Origin: Chromatiaceae bacterium | Lineage (GTDB): Bacteria; Pseudomonadota; Gammaproteobacteria; Chromatiales; Chromatiaceae | DNA length: 46,981 nucleotides | Direction of reading: 5' to 3' | NCBI GenBank assembly: GCA_025458165.1 | Contig: JALOTB010000028.1 | Location: 1-46,981 of the forward strand | Shown here: piece after piece, positions 29,207 to 37,978 of the stretch | Position numbering within the stretch: position 1 is the first letter of the stretch | Layout: each line of letters begins with the position of its first letter | The notes under the pieces: model-generated | The model's input: the letters and a program-made list of their open reading frames with translations, nothing else | Told to the model about the DNA's origin: nothing | The model's database searches: none | Position numbers and translations under genes: made by a program

Positions 29207-29680
29207 TCAGCGGTCGCCAGTCGTCGGACTCGACCCCAGGGCGCGCTCGCGCTGCTCCTGGCGGCGCATCGGCATGCGGTCGACGAGGGCGAAGACGGCG
29301 TCCAGATCCCAACGCTCCGAGTCACGGAGCTTCTCGGCGCCGTCCTTGCCCACCAGGATCAGCATCGCGGTCTCCACCCGCACTTGGTAGCGGCGGCGCA
29401 GGTCGGCCGCTGTCCCCTCCGGCAGCGAGCCCCCGTCGAGGCTGGCCCGGTCGGCGCCGAGCACCTCGACCAGCACCATGTCGCGCTCGTGCAGCCCCGG
29501 GCCGGCGGCGGAGAGCCCCGCCCGGAAGGCGGTAACCGTCGGGTCTTCGGCGCTGGGCGCGAACAAGATCAGCGGCCGACTCTGCCAACGCAGGTCGGCG
29601 GGGTCGAAGCCCGCCGCCGGGCCCGCAAGCAGCGCGGCGGCGAGCGCGAGGGCGATGGCCGGGCGCAGCCGAGCGGCCAT
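29207..29680 (-). CDS. Secreted DUF4174 protein
   Basis: 157 residues. Signal peptide 1-24 (MAARLRPAIALALAAALLAG...). The body is DUF4174: LRWQSRPLILFAPSAEDPTV, DMVLVEVLG, LRRRYQVRVETAMLILVGKD, then G-A-E-K-L-R and WDLDAVFALVDRMPMRRQE. The fold looks thioredoxin-like but without a redox Cys pair, as is normal for the family. ATG 29680 chosen; an upstream TTG (29698) would add six residues. It lies 24 bp upstream-to-downstream from the ftsH stop on the same strand and could be co-transcribed with ftsH. Confidence 0.85.
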   Translation of the reverse strand: MAARLRPAIALALAAALLAGPAAGFDPADLRWQSRPLILFAPSAEDPTVTAFRAGLSAAGPGLHERDMVLVEVLGADRASLDGGSLPEGTAADLRRRYQVRVETAMLILVGKDGAEKLRDSERWDLDAVFALVDRMPMRRQEQRERALGSSPTTGDR

Positions 29681-29704
29681 TTCGGCGCTTGGCGTCAACC
29701 CTGA

Positions 29705-31624
29705 TCAGTGCTCGCCGAGCGGCCCGCCGACGATGGTCCCGCCGCGCGGGCGCTCGGCGCCGGTGGTGCCGGTCCCGGCCGGGATGTCGGGGGAGCTGTC
29801 GTCGTCCTCCGGGGGGCGCGCCGGGCGGCCGGCCATGATGTCGCGGATCTGCTCCAGTGAGATGGTCTCGTACTGCATCAGGGCGTCGGACATCGCGTGG
29901 AGCTTGTCCTGGTTGTCCGACAGGATCTGCTTCGCGCGCTGGTAGTTGCGGTCGATGATGGCGCGGATCTCCTGGTCGATCTGACGCGCGGTCTGGGCCG
30001 AGATGTGGCTGTGCTGGGTGATCGCGCGACCGAGGAAGACCTCGCCCTCTTCCTCGGAGTAGGCCAGCGGCCCGAGGCCGTCGGAGAGTCCGAAGCGGGT
30101 CACCATCTTGCGCGCGATCTCAGTGGCGCGCTCGATGTCGTTAGACGCCCCCGTGGTCACTGCCTCCGGCCCGAAGATCATCTCCTCGGCCAGACGACCA
30201 CCGAACAGGGTGGAGATCTGACTCTCCAGGTGGCGCTTGCTCATGCTGTAGCGGTCGCGCTCCGGCAGAAACAGGGTCACGCCGAGCGCCCGCCCGCGCG
30301 GAATGATGCTCACCTTGTGGACCGGGTCGTGCTCCGGGACGCTCAGCCCGACGATGGCGTGTCCGGCCTCGTGGTAGGCGGTGAGCCGCTTCTCGTCCTC
30401 GGACATGACCACGCTGCGCCGCTCGGTGCCCATCAGGATCTTGTCCTTCGCCTTCTCGAACATCTCCATGGTGACCTCAGTGAGGCCCGCACGGGCGGCG
30501 AAGAGCGCGGCCTCGTTGACCAGGTTGGCGAGGTCGGCCCCGGAGAAGCCGGGGGTGCCGCGGGCGATGGTGCGCGCGTCGACGCTGTCGGCGATTGGCA
30601 CCTTGCGCATGTGGACCTTGAGTATGGCCTCGCGCCCGGAGAGATCGGGCAGGCCGACCACCACCTGACGGTCGAAGCGGCCCGGGCGCAGCAGGGCCGG
30701 GTCGAGCACGTCCGGGCGGTTGGTCGCGGCGATGACGATGATCCCCTCGTTGCCGGCGAAGCCGTCCATTTCGACGAGGAGCTGATTGAGGGTCTGCTCG
30801 CGCTCGTCGTGCCCGCCGCCGAGACCCGCGCCGCGGCGCCGGCCGACCGCGTCGATCTCGTCGACGAAGACGATGCAGGGGGCGTGCTTCTTGGCCTGCT
30901 CGAAGAGATCGCGCACCCGCGAGGCGCCTACGCCGACGAACATCTCGACGAAGTCCGAGCCGGAGACGCTGAAGAAGGGCACCTTGGCCTCGCCGGCGAT
31001 GGCGCGGGCGAGGAGCGTCTTGCCGGTGCCGGGCGGGCCGACCATCAGCACCCCGCGCGGTATGCGCCCGCCGAGGCTGCTGAACTTCTGCGGGTTGCGC
31101 AGGAACTCGACCAGCTCCGAGACCTCTTCCTTGGCCTCCTCGACCCCCGCCACGTCGGCCAGGGTAACCTTGACCTCGCCCTCGGCGTGCTGGCGGGCGC
31201 GGCTCTTGCCGAAGTTGAAGAGGCCACCGCCGACCCCGCCGCCCATGCTGCGGCGCATGAACCAGACCCAGACGCCGATCAGGATGAGGAACGGCAGCCA
31301 GGCGATGATGATCTGCGAGAGCAGCCCAGGGCGCTCCGGCGGGACCGCGCGAATGGTCACTCCTTGGCCGAGGAGGTCCCCGACCAGGCCGGGGTCACCG
31401 GGGTTGAAGGTCTCAAAGTAGGAGCCGTCGGTTCGGGTGCCCTTGATCAACTCGTCGCGGATCGTGACTTCGGCGACCGCGCCACTCTTGACCTCCTGCA
31501 GGAACTCGCTGTAGCTGACCCGCGAGGCGTCCGCCTGTTGGCCGCTGTTGAGCCCGTTGAGCAGCATCAACAGCCACAAGGTGACCGCGATCCACAGGAC
31601 GATGCTGAGGGGCTTGCCTTTCAT
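29705..31624 (-). CDS. ftsH: ATP-dependent membrane metalloprotease FtsH
   Basis: Inner-membrane AAA+ protease for quality control of membrane and regulatory proteins. 639 residues. TM1 at ~7-25, a small periplasmic domain, TM2 at ~105-123, AAA domain with Walker A GPPGTGKT (196-203), Walker B IVFVDEID (251-258), [23 protein letters not shown], and zinc site HEAGH (418-422). The open frame continues 106 codons upstream but [11 protein letters not shown] is the family start. Pro/Gly/Asp-rich tail. Usual partner genes rlmE (upstream) and folP (downstream) are absent; DUF4174 follows and a copper-storage gene is divergent. Hence it may be a second or relocated ftsH. Confidence 0.96.
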   Translation of the reverse strand: MKGKPLSIVLWIAVTLWLLMLLNGLNSGQQADASRVSYSEFLQEVKSGAVAEVTIRDELIKGTRTDGSYFETFNPGDPGLVGDLLGQGVTIRAVPPERPGLLSQIIIAWLPFLILIGVWVWFMRRSMGGGVGGGLFNFGKSRARQHAEGEVKVTLADVAGVEEAKEEVSELVEFLRNPQKFSSLGGRIPRGVLMVGPPGTGKTLLARAIAGEAKVPFFSVSGSDFVEMFVGVGASRVRDLFEQAKKHAPCIVFVDEIDAVGRRRGAGLGGGHDEREQTLNQLLVEMDGFAGNEGIIVIAATNRPDVLDPALLRPGRFDRQVVVGLPDLSGREAILKVHMRKVPIADSVDARTIARGTPGFSGADLANLVNEAALFAARAGLTEVTMEMFEKAKDKILMGTERRSVVMSEDEKRLTAYHEAGHAIVGLSVPEHDPVHKVSIIPRGRALGVTLFLPERDRYSMSKRHLESQISTLFGGRLAEEMIFGPEAVTTGASNDIERATEIARKMVTRFGLSDGLGPLAYSEEEGEVFLGRAITQHSHISAQTARQIDQEIRAIIDRNYQRAKQILSDNQDKLHAMSDALMQYETISLEQIRDIMAGRPARPPEDDDSSPDIPAGTGTTGAERPRGGTIVGGPLGEH

Positions 31625-32106
31625 GCGCTTATGCCTCGTCGATGCTTCCGGAGGTGGGCGACGCCGAAGTCGGGTTCGTCTGAGTCGTTGTCGGGTAAGG
31701 TCGGGGCAAGTTACCAAAAAACCACGCGCCGATTGCGACGGACGCTCGCACTGGGTCTCAGCGTCCACCGCGGTCAGCGCCACCCCGGGCGAGTACGGCA
31801 CGGCGGGCCCTGGCTGGACCCCTGACGCGGGGCGCGAGCGGGACGCCGAGTGTGCCAGGCCCGCGCCTGCGTAACCGCGGCCGACGCGCTTGCCCTTTGA
31901 GCGCACCCGGCCGCGATGGTTCAGCCGAGTCGACGGCCCCACCTTCCGACCCGCGTGGATCGATTGGCCATCGAGTTTTCAGGGTAGGCCCGCCCGAGGG
32001 GCGCAGATCGCGGCAACAGGTACCATAATCACGGGCGCCGACCGGAGCCCGAGTGCGGGGCGGTCGCGCCACAACGCAAACGACAAGGCCAGCAGGAGTG
32101 TTTTAG
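31625..32106. other. 482-bp divergent gap between ftsH and csp1-like gene
   Basis: No gene. On the plus strand a -10-like CATAAT (32024-32029), GC-rich after it, lies 78 bp before the copper-storage gene, without a matching -35. I looked for a copper-responsive (CueR-type) dyad and a heat-shock (sigma-32) promoter for ftsH and found neither convincingly. Confidence 0.45.
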
Positions 32107-32610
32107 ATGAGTGGATTTCCAACGATCGAAACGACCAGCGGCGAGGTCTCGCTGCCGCGGCGCCAGCTCCTCGCAGGTGCGGGTGCGGCCCTGGTAGCCG
32201 GTGCCTTCAGCGGCATCACGGCCGTGGGTGCGGCGGAGCATGCCTACGACCACGGTCATCACCACCCGACCATGGACGGCGCCCGGGCGCGGGTGGTCGA
32301 CCACGCGATGCACTGCATCAAGACGGGTCAGATCTGCATCCAGCACTGCATCGACCTCTTCAAGACCGGCGACACCTCGGTGGCGGACTGCGCCGACAGC
32401 GTCCTAGAGATGCTCGCCTCGTGCACTGCGATGGCCCAGCTCGCGACCTATAACTCCCGCCACCTCAAGGACCTGATGCGGGTCTGCATCGGGGTCTGCG
32501 AGGACTGTGAGAAGGAGTGCCGCAAGCACGAGGACAAGCACGCCGAGTGCAAGGCCTGCGCCGACTCCTGCGCCGACTGCATCAAGGTGTGTCAGGAGTA
32601 CCTCGCGTAG
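32107..32610 (+). CDS. Csp1-like copper-storage four-helix bundle protein, Tat-exported
   Basis: 167 residues. Twin-arginine signal LPRRQLLAGAGAALVAGA (residues 16-33) predicts folded export. A His-rich segment EHAYDHGHHHP follows (44-54). The mature part is a Cys-lined four-helix bundle with 14 Cys at 70, 77, 81, 95, 106, 127, 131, 134, 138, 148, 151, 155, 158 and 162, spaced i/i+3/i+4/i+7 along helices, the copper-storage protein (Csp) pattern. Csp1 proteins bind many Cu(I) ions in the bundle core. Start fits AGGAG about ten bases upstream. No copper transporter or regulator is adjacent, so metal specificity is inferred. Confidence 0.9.
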   Translation: MSGFPTIETTSGEVSLPRRQLLAGAGAALVAGAFSGITAVGAAEHAYDHGHHHPTMDGARARVVDHAMHCIKTGQICIQHCIDLFKTGDTSVADCADSVLEMLASCTAMAQLATYNSRHLKDLMRVCIGVCEDCEKECRKHEDKHAECKACADSCADCIKVCQEYLA

Positions 32611-32622
32611 GTCCCTGCTGGC

Positions 32623-32645
32623 CTCGCCCCCGCCCTGGGGGCGAG
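32623..32645 (+). terminator. Strong hairpin after the copper-storage gene
   Basis: 9-bp perfect stem CTCGCCCCC / GGGGGCGAG with loop GCCCT, 13 bp after the stop. There is no T-run, so it is either an attenuating/3'-protecting stem or a Rho-independent terminator of reduced strength. Confidence 0.45.
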
Positions 32646-32803
32646 CACTCGCCGGACCGGACCCCCGGCCGGCGGGGGGCGGCCGCCGCGCCCGCTCCCG
32701 GAAGAGGAGGGGCACGGAACAGGAAGCGAGCGGACCAGACTAAGCGCTCCAGCAGGGCCCCCGAGGGCGGCGGGCCCGAAACGGACAAGCGGAGTGTGAC
32801 AGC

Positions 32804-33706
32804 ATGCAGAAGACCCCCCTGTTGGTGATCGCGGCCTTTCTGGCCGGGGCCCTGACCGGCGCCCTGGCGGTCGCTGGTTACTCGCACACCGATGCGACCC
32901 CAGAGACGGCCGCGCCGCCCGACGCGGCAATGGCCGTGCGCGAGGCTGGGCCCTCGCCCGCCCTGGGGGCGGAGGCCGAATCGGCCAGCCAAGCCGCCGA
33001 GCCCGATCAGGCTGAGGTGAGTGCCTCGCCTGCCGACGCCGAGTTCCAGTCGCGCCTTGAGGACATCAGCCGCGGCTGGACCCGCCTGGAGGCCGAGATC
33101 GCGCGCCTGCAGGCGCGCATCGACGGGCTGGAGCGTCGCCTGGTGGCCGCGCCCGCTGCCGGCGGCGAGCGCGCTGAGACCGCACCTGCCGACCCTGCCG
33201 AGCAGCGCCGCACGGCGCTGGTCAAGGCGGGCCTGGCCGAGGATCAGGCCGCGGCGCTCGTCTGGCGCGAGGCCCAGGCCGATCTCGACCGCCTCGAGCT
33301 GCGCGATCTGGCCATGCGCGAGGGCTGGTTTGGCACCGACCGTTACCGCGAGGAGCTCGGCCGTATCGAGACCGAGGTCCCCAGGCTGAGGGCCGAGGTG
33401 GGCGACGAGGTCTACGATCGCTACCTCTACGCGGTAGGTGAGCAGAACCGGGTGCGGATCTCCTCCGTCATCCCGGGGTCGGCGGCGGAGGACGCGGGGC
33501 TGCGCGCCGGCGACATGATCGAGACCTACGAAGGCGCGCGGGTCTTCGGCTTCAACGAGCTGCGCCGGGCGACCTCGGGCGGGGAGCGCGACGAGCTGGT
33601 GCCGGTCCAGATCCGTCGCGCCGACGGCACGCGGGTCCAGGCCTGGCTGCCGCGGGGGCCACTCGGTGTCCGGCTCGACATGGCCCGCGCCGACCCCGAC
33701 GCCTGA
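32804..33706 (+). CDS. Membrane-anchored coiled-coil PDZ protein
   Basis: 300 residues. An N-terminal signal anchor (5-25, LLVIAAFLAGALTGALAVAG). An Ala/Pro/Glu-rich linker to ~80. A coiled-coil at ~82-112 (SRLEDISRGWTRLEAEIARL QARIDGLERRL). A helical region ~130-205. A C-terminal PDZ domain (~212-290): ISSVIPGSAAEDAGLRAGDM, IETYEGARVFGFNELRRATS and VPVQIRRADGTRVQAWL. PDZ domains bind protein C-termini; the whole faces the periplasm. No protease domain is present, so it may be an adaptor or sensor. The 193-bp upstream gap has no gene. Confidence 0.85.
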   Translation: MQKTPLLVIAAFLAGALTGALAVAGYSHTDATPETAAPPDAAMAVREAGPSPALGAEAESASQAAEPDQAEVSASPADAEFQSRLEDISRGWTRLEAEIARLQARIDGLERRLVAAPAAGGERAETAPADPAEQRRTALVKAGLAEDQAAALVWREAQADLDRLELRDLAMREGWFGTDRYREELGRIETEVPRLRAEVGDEVYDRYLYAVGEQNRVRISSVIPGSAAEDAGLRAGDMIETYEGARVFGFNELRRATSGGERDELVPVQIRRADGTRVQAWLPRGPLGVRLDMARADPDA

Positions 33707-33789
33707 GACCGAAAACGAACGCGGGCAAACGCCGCGGGCAGTGTATGACGGGGGCGCTGGGCCGGCGGATCCCCATCGCCGCGACGCAC

Positions 33790-35361
33790 TCAGCCCCCGG
33801 CGGAAGCCGGTTCCAATACGCCGTGCCGCGCGAAGAGCGCGACCAGCGACTCGGTCGCCGCGCGGCTGCGAGCCAGGACACGCTCGCGGCCCCATTGGCG
33901 TGCCAAAACGCCGGGCGGGGGCGTCAGGCGGCCGTCGACAAGCTCGTCGGCGAGCTGCCCCGCCGCTTGATCCGGCGTCCTCGTCCCGTCCAGCAGGCCG
34001 AGCAGACGCGCGGCAAAGGAGTCCAGATCCAGGTTGCCGTGGTGGATGGTGGCGACCCGCTGGGCCCCGGCCTCCACCTGGGCGCTGGCCAGCGCGTTGG
34101 CCCTAGGCCGAGCGGGCAGGCCGCGGCGCACGCGCAGCGGCCCCGGCCGGGCGGCGATCCCGCGATGGGCATAAAGGCTGAAGAGCTCACTGAGGCACTC
34201 GTTGACCTCCGACGCGAGCACGCCGCCGCCGGCCGCGGCCACCGCGCGGGCGGCCTCCGGCATCAGCTCGGCGAGCGGCAGGCAGTCCGGGTAGAGCGCG
34301 GCGAGCTCCGGCAGCAGGGCCTTGGTCAGCGGATGGGCGACCTTGAGCTCGACGCCGGCGGACGTGGTGAACGGGGTCTCCTTCAGCCGCCGCAGGTCGG
34401 GACGCTTGGTGCCCGTGAGATCGGCGCAGAAGGCGAGGGTGGCGAAGCGGTCCAGGTCGATGGCGTCATCGGTCTCGGCATCGGCGCGGCAGAGTAGGCT
34501 CTGGCGAAAGTTGCGGTTGGTCACGAAGTCGAGCCACTGCTCCAGCTCGACGCCGTCCTCGATGGGCGCGAGGGCCGCCTCGACGGGCTTGCCGTAGGTC
34601 GACGGGAAGCCGGTGCGTAGGTCGGTGTCGCACAGGTACTTGAGCCCCTGGCGCTCGCAGTCGGCGGCGAAGTCGCTGAAGAGGAAGGGGTGGTTGTGCT
34701 CTGCCAGGTACTCGAACAAGAGATAGCTGGGCGGGGCCTTGCGCAGGGCGGCGATCTCCTCGGTGAGATAGCGTGCGCTGAGCGTCCCGAGACCTCCGAT
34801 TGCCGCCTCCAGCCGTCCCAGTGCGGCCTGCGCGGCCTCCAGGCGGGCACCCGCCCCCTCGGCCTCGCGGCAGGCGTAGCGCAGCATGTCGCGCAGCATC
34901 CCCCGCATGCGCCAGCCGGGCAGGGTGTTGTAGCTGACGTAGAAGACACCGGCCGGGGCGAGGAGCGCGGCGGCCAGCCCCAGCAGGTGCTCACGCACGG
35001 CCGGCGGGACCCAGGAGTAGACGCCGTGGGCGATGATGTAGTCGACCTCGCCAAGCTCCGCGCCGAGCTCTGCGATGTCGCCCTGGCGCAGCTCGATGTT
35101 GGCGAGCCCGATGCGGCGGATCACCGAACGCCCATCAGCGACTTGACGTGCGGAGAGGTCGATGCCGAGGAAGCGGGCCTGCGGCAAGTGGTAGGCCATT
35201 GGGATCAGATTGCCGCCGGAGGCGCAGCCGAGCTCCAGGACACGGCAGGTAGCGGGCTCGGCGGTCGTCAGCCCGAACAGGCGGCCGAGCACCGCAAGGC
35301 TCGCCGGATGGGTCTCAGGGAAGGCGATACTCTCGTAGGGGAGGCTGTCGTAGGGGTCCAT
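33790..35361 (-). CDS. SAM methyltransferase with MethyTransf_Reg domain (PKMT-like)
   Basis: 523 residues. Class I methyltransferase at ~35-180: motif I VLELGCASGGNLIPMA, FLGIDLSARQVADG (acidic residue for SAM), GDIAELG and IIAHGVYSWVPPAVREHLLG. Then the regulatory region (MethyTransf_Reg; SYLLFEYLAEHNHPFLFSDF) and a C-terminal winged-helix-like part. The same three-part layout is seen in rickettsial protein-lysine methyltransferases PKMT1/2, which methylate outer-membrane protein. Substrate here is unknown. On the minus strand, 67 bp downstream of rlmJ, possibly in one transcript with it. Confidence 0.87.
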   Translation of the reverse strand: MDPYDSLPYESIAFPETHPASLAVLGRLFGLTTAEPATCRVLELGCASGGNLIPMAYHLPQARFLGIDLSARQVADGRSVIRRIGLANIELRQGDIAELGAELGEVDYIIAHGVYSWVPPAVREHLLGLAAALLAPAGVFYVSYNTLPGWRMRGMLRDMLRYACREAEGAGARLEAAQAALGRLEAAIGGLGTLSARYLTEEIAALRKAPPSYLLFEYLAEHNHPFLFSDFAADCERQGLKYLCDTDLRTGFPSTYGKPVEAALAPIEDGVELEQWLDFVTNRNFRQSLLCRADAETDDAIDLDRFATLAFCADLTGTKRPDLRRLKETPFTTSAGVELKVAHPLTKALLPELAALYPDCLPLAELMPEAARAVAAAGGGVLASEVNECLSELFSLYAHRGIAARPGPLRVRRGLPARPRANALASAQVEAGAQRVATIHHGNLDLDSFAARLLGLLDGTRTPDQAAGQLADELVDGRLTPPPGVLARQWGRERVLARSRAATESLVALFARHGVLEPASAGG

Positions 35362-35428
35362 TGGGGGGCATCCCGGCCGAAAAGCCCGATTGTGCCTTAG
35401 GGGATCGGCACCGGCGATGGCCCGTCGC

Positions 35429-36268
35429 TCAGCCCTCGCCCACCAGCTCCCGAGTGACGAAGCCCCCGCGCCCCTCGTGCCCGAGCACGTCGGCGAGCCA
35501 GGGCAGGGCCGCGGCGAGCAAGGGCGGTAGCGTCCACGGCGGGTTCACCAGCAGCAGGCCGCAGGCGGTCATGCGACTTGGGCCTGGGCCAATGTCGAGC
35601 TCGACCTGATGCACGCGGCGGATGCCGCTCCTCCTAACCGCCCGCTCCATGGCCTCGATGCGGTGCCGGTCGACCACCGGGTACCAGATCACATAGACGC
35701 CGGTCGCAAAGCGTCGGTGTGCCTGCGCCAGGGTCTCGATGACCTGGACGTAGTCGTCCTTGACCTCATAGGCTGGGTCGATCAGTACCAGCCCGCGCCG
35801 CTCCAGCGGCGGGAGCCGCGCGATGACGCCGGCGAACCCATCCTCGGCCAGGACCTCGGCGCGTCGGTCGCCCGCGAGCAGGGCCGCGAGCGGAGCGACC
35901 TCGGCGGGGTGGAGCTCATAGACGACCAGACGGTCCTGGGGGCGCAGCAGACGCTGGGCGAACCAGGGCGAGCCGGGGTAGTACCGCAGCCGTCCCGGTC
36001 CGTTGTGCTCGCGCACCAGCGCCAGGTAGCGGGCGACCGCGGCTGGGAGGTCCGAGCGCCCCCAGATCCGGCCGATGCCGCCCGCGTGCTCCCGGTTCTG
36101 ACGCGCCGCCGGCGAGCCGAGATCGTAGCGGCCGGCGCCGGCGTGGGTTTCGAGGTAGAGGAACGGCTTGTCCTTGGCCGCGAGATGATCGAGCAGCGCC
36201 ACCAGCACGACGTGCTTGAGCACGTCGGCGACGTTTCCGGCATGAAAGGCGTGGCGGTAGCTCAGCAC
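35429..36268 (-). CDS. rlmJ: 23S rRNA (adenine-2030-N6)-methyltransferase RlmJ
   Basis: 279 residues (E. coli 280). N-terminus MLSYRHAFHAGNVADVLKH is family-exact. SAM-binding THAGAGRYDL, then GSPWFAQRLLRPQDRLVVYE, and the catalytic motif VLIDPAYEVKDDY, in which the usual N/D-P-P-Y is D-P-A-Y: the second Pro is Ala. C-terminal CGLLLVNPPWTLP is conserved. It methylates A2030 of 23S rRNA. No neighbour function is shared. The motif change is mild but may affect activity. Confidence 0.95.
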   Translation of the reverse strand: MLSYRHAFHAGNVADVLKHVVLVALLDHLAAKDKPFLYLETHAGAGRYDLGSPAARQNREHAGGIGRIWGRSDLPAAVARYLALVREHNGPGRLRYYPGSPWFAQRLLRPQDRLVVYELHPAEVAPLAALLAGDRRAEVLAEDGFAGVIARLPPLERRGLVLIDPAYEVKDDYVQVIETLAQAHRRFATGVYVIWYPVVDRHRIEAMERAVRRSGIRRVHQVELDIGPGPSRMTACGLLLVNPPWTLPPLLAAALPWLADVLGHEGRGGFVTRELVGEG

Positions 36269-36583
36269 CGGCTTGCAGCGATCCTATGGTGAGGCGGACG
36301 GCGATACCGCGTGGTCAGCGCGTGTCGATGGCAATCTGGGTCATGTCGGCACCTTGAGGATTGTTCCGTGTGTCTCGCGTGTCTCATTGAGCGCTTTCAG
36401 TGGCTCTCCATTCCATCCCGCGGTTGTCCAGCGTCCTTGCCGTCCGTGCCCACCGCTCCACGCCGCGCAAGCAGTCCGTCGACACCGATCAGGCTCTGGG
36501 CCCGGCCGATACCGCGGCTCGGCCGGCTTCATCGGGCGATCTGAACCTTCACTTGGCCTCCCAAATTCTCTTACTCGGAGACC
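36269..36583. other. 315-bp gap without a gene
   Basis: Between rlmJ (start) and the coiled-coil protein gene (stop), both on the minus strand. I see no coding signal in either strand, no T-tract hairpin and no promoter I can defend. It is slightly less GC-rich (about 60%) than the genes around it. Confidence 0.5.
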
Positions 36584-37873
36584 TCAGCCGCCCTCTGCGG
36601 CGCGCAGTTGCGCGGTGAGCTTCTCGAACTCGCGCTGCATCTCGCGGTTCTCGAACGGGCGCAGCGCGGGGACCTGGCGGTCGAGGAGTCCGTCGAGTAG
36701 CCGCTGGCTGGTGCGTACCAGATCGACCAGCTCGCCGGACACGCGCACGGTCTCGTAGGTGTTCCAGGCGGCGGCGACGTCGGCGGCGAGCTCGGCACGC
36801 GCCTTGCCGACCTGCTGCGCCTGCTCCACGAGATAACGGCGGTAGATGTCCGCCGCCTCGATGGTGAGGCGCTGGGCGTCGAGGTTGGCGGCGAGGAGCT
36901 GGGCACGCTCGGGCGATCGCTCCTTGAGCGCGCGCGTCTCGGCACTCAGCGCGCGAGCGCGCTCGATGATCTGGTCGATCTGGGGGAGATACTGCTCGTT
37001 AATCGCGCCCTCGACGTGCTGATGCATCTCGTAGAGGCTGCGCAGCAGGACGACGTACATGCCGTAGTAGCGGCGGGCGCTCTGCAGGTCCTCGCCGCTC
37101 TCCTCGACCAGGTGCTCGAGCTGGGCCGTCACCGACTTGACATTCTCGAAGACGATGCCGAGGTCGATCAGGTTATCCCCGACGACCGTGGAGAGTAGTA
37201 GGTCGACCTGCTCCTCGCTCACGATCAGGCCCATGGCCCGCAGCTCCGCGGCAAACTCGCCCTTGATCGCGGCCAGATCGGTCTCGTAGCGGCGGATGTC
37301 CGCCTGGCGGGCGGCGATCGCCTGCTCGTAGTCGTCCACGGTCTTCTTGACCAGCGACTCCGCGGGCGCGGAGACGCGCCGCTGGCGGTACTCGGCGATG
37401 TCCTGGCGGGCGCGCTCGATTTCGCCGTCGAGGAAGCGGATGCGGTCGCGGTAACGGCGCAGCTCCGAGGTGGAGAGGATCGCCACCGCCTCGTCGAGCA
37501 GCTTGTCGATGGCCTTCTGGTTTGAGCGCTGATCGGTGCCAATCCAGCTCTTCTCGGGCAGGCTGGCGTGGCGGTCCTGGTGCTCCAGGGTCTCGCCGAG
37601 GGTCGGCAGCACCCGGTCCCAGACGCTGCCGAAGGGGTCCGGCTCGGCGGGTACCAGCAACCCTCGGGTGCTGTCCCAGGCCCCACCGGCGGCCTCCTGG
37701 GAGCGCTGCCACCAGTCCCCGGCGGTGGTGCGCGAGCGCTCCCACCAGGCGTCAGCGCCCTCGCGGGTGCGGGTCCAAAGGTCCGCCTCGGTGCCTTCGG
37801 CCGGCGCCTCGGCCGCGAGCGGCAGGGCGGCGGCGAGCAGAACCAGCAGGGCGATCAGTGGGGGCTTGTACAT
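36584..37873 (-). CDS. Secreted coiled-coil protein with 11-residue Trp repeat
   Basis: 429 residues, family not recognised. Signal peptide 1-21 (IALLVLLAAALPLAA). Residues ~31-73 have four 11-residue units with Trp at 33, 44, 55 and 66 and W-x-R-S/T after it, likely an amphipathic helix with 11-residue period. The rest (~100-429) is almost all helix: heptads around LRRYRDRIRFLDGEIERARQ, DDYEQAIAARQADIRRYETD, and ARALSAETRALKERSPERAQ. Ends with a short Glu/Ala tail. ATG 37873 has GGAGA seven bases upstream. It is divergent from the CarS-like gene (105-bp gap). Periplasmic or surface location is inferred. Confidence 0.8.
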   Translation of the reverse strand: MYKPPLIALLVLLAAALPLAAEAPAEGTEADLWTRTREGADAWWERSRTTAGDWWQRSQEAAGGAWDSTRGLLVPAEPDPFGSVWDRVLPTLGETLEHQDRHASLPEKSWIGTDQRSNQKAIDKLLDEAVAILSTSELRRYRDRIRFLDGEIERARQDIAEYRQRRVSAPAESLVKKTVDDYEQAIAARQADIRRYETDLAAIKGEFAAELRAMGLIVSEEQVDLLLSTVVGDNLIDLGIVFENVKSVTAQLEHLVEESGEDLQSARRYYGMYVVLLRSLYEMHQHVEGAINEQYLPQIDQIIERARALSAETRALKERSPERAQLLAANLDAQRLTIEAADIYRRYLVEQAQQVGKARAELAADVAAAWNTYETVRVSGELVDLVRTSQRLLDGLLDRQVPALRPFENREMQREFEKLTAQLRAAEGG

Positions 37874-37978
37874 CGGTTCTCCAATCGCGACGGCCGACGG
37901 ATCGCCGCTCGGGGGCGATAATCTAGCAGCAGGCGGGGCGAAATCCGACCCGCGCCGGTGCGAGCCACGACCACTCCG

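Noticed and set aside
29897..31825. Plus-strand open frame (642 codons) antisense to ftsH
   Set aside because: Fully inside the unmistakable FtsH gene on the other strand; sequence is repetitive in the manner of a mirrored AAA gene.
31625..31942. 106-codon N-terminal extension of ftsH
   Set aside because: FtsH begins with a short cytoplasmic stretch before TM1 at MKGKP; the extension is Arg-rich and not FtsH-like.
31900..32106. CueR-type copper promoter upstream of the copper-storage gene
   Set aside because: Half-site-like bases (CACCTTCC near 31937) are present but no complete dyad with correct spacing.
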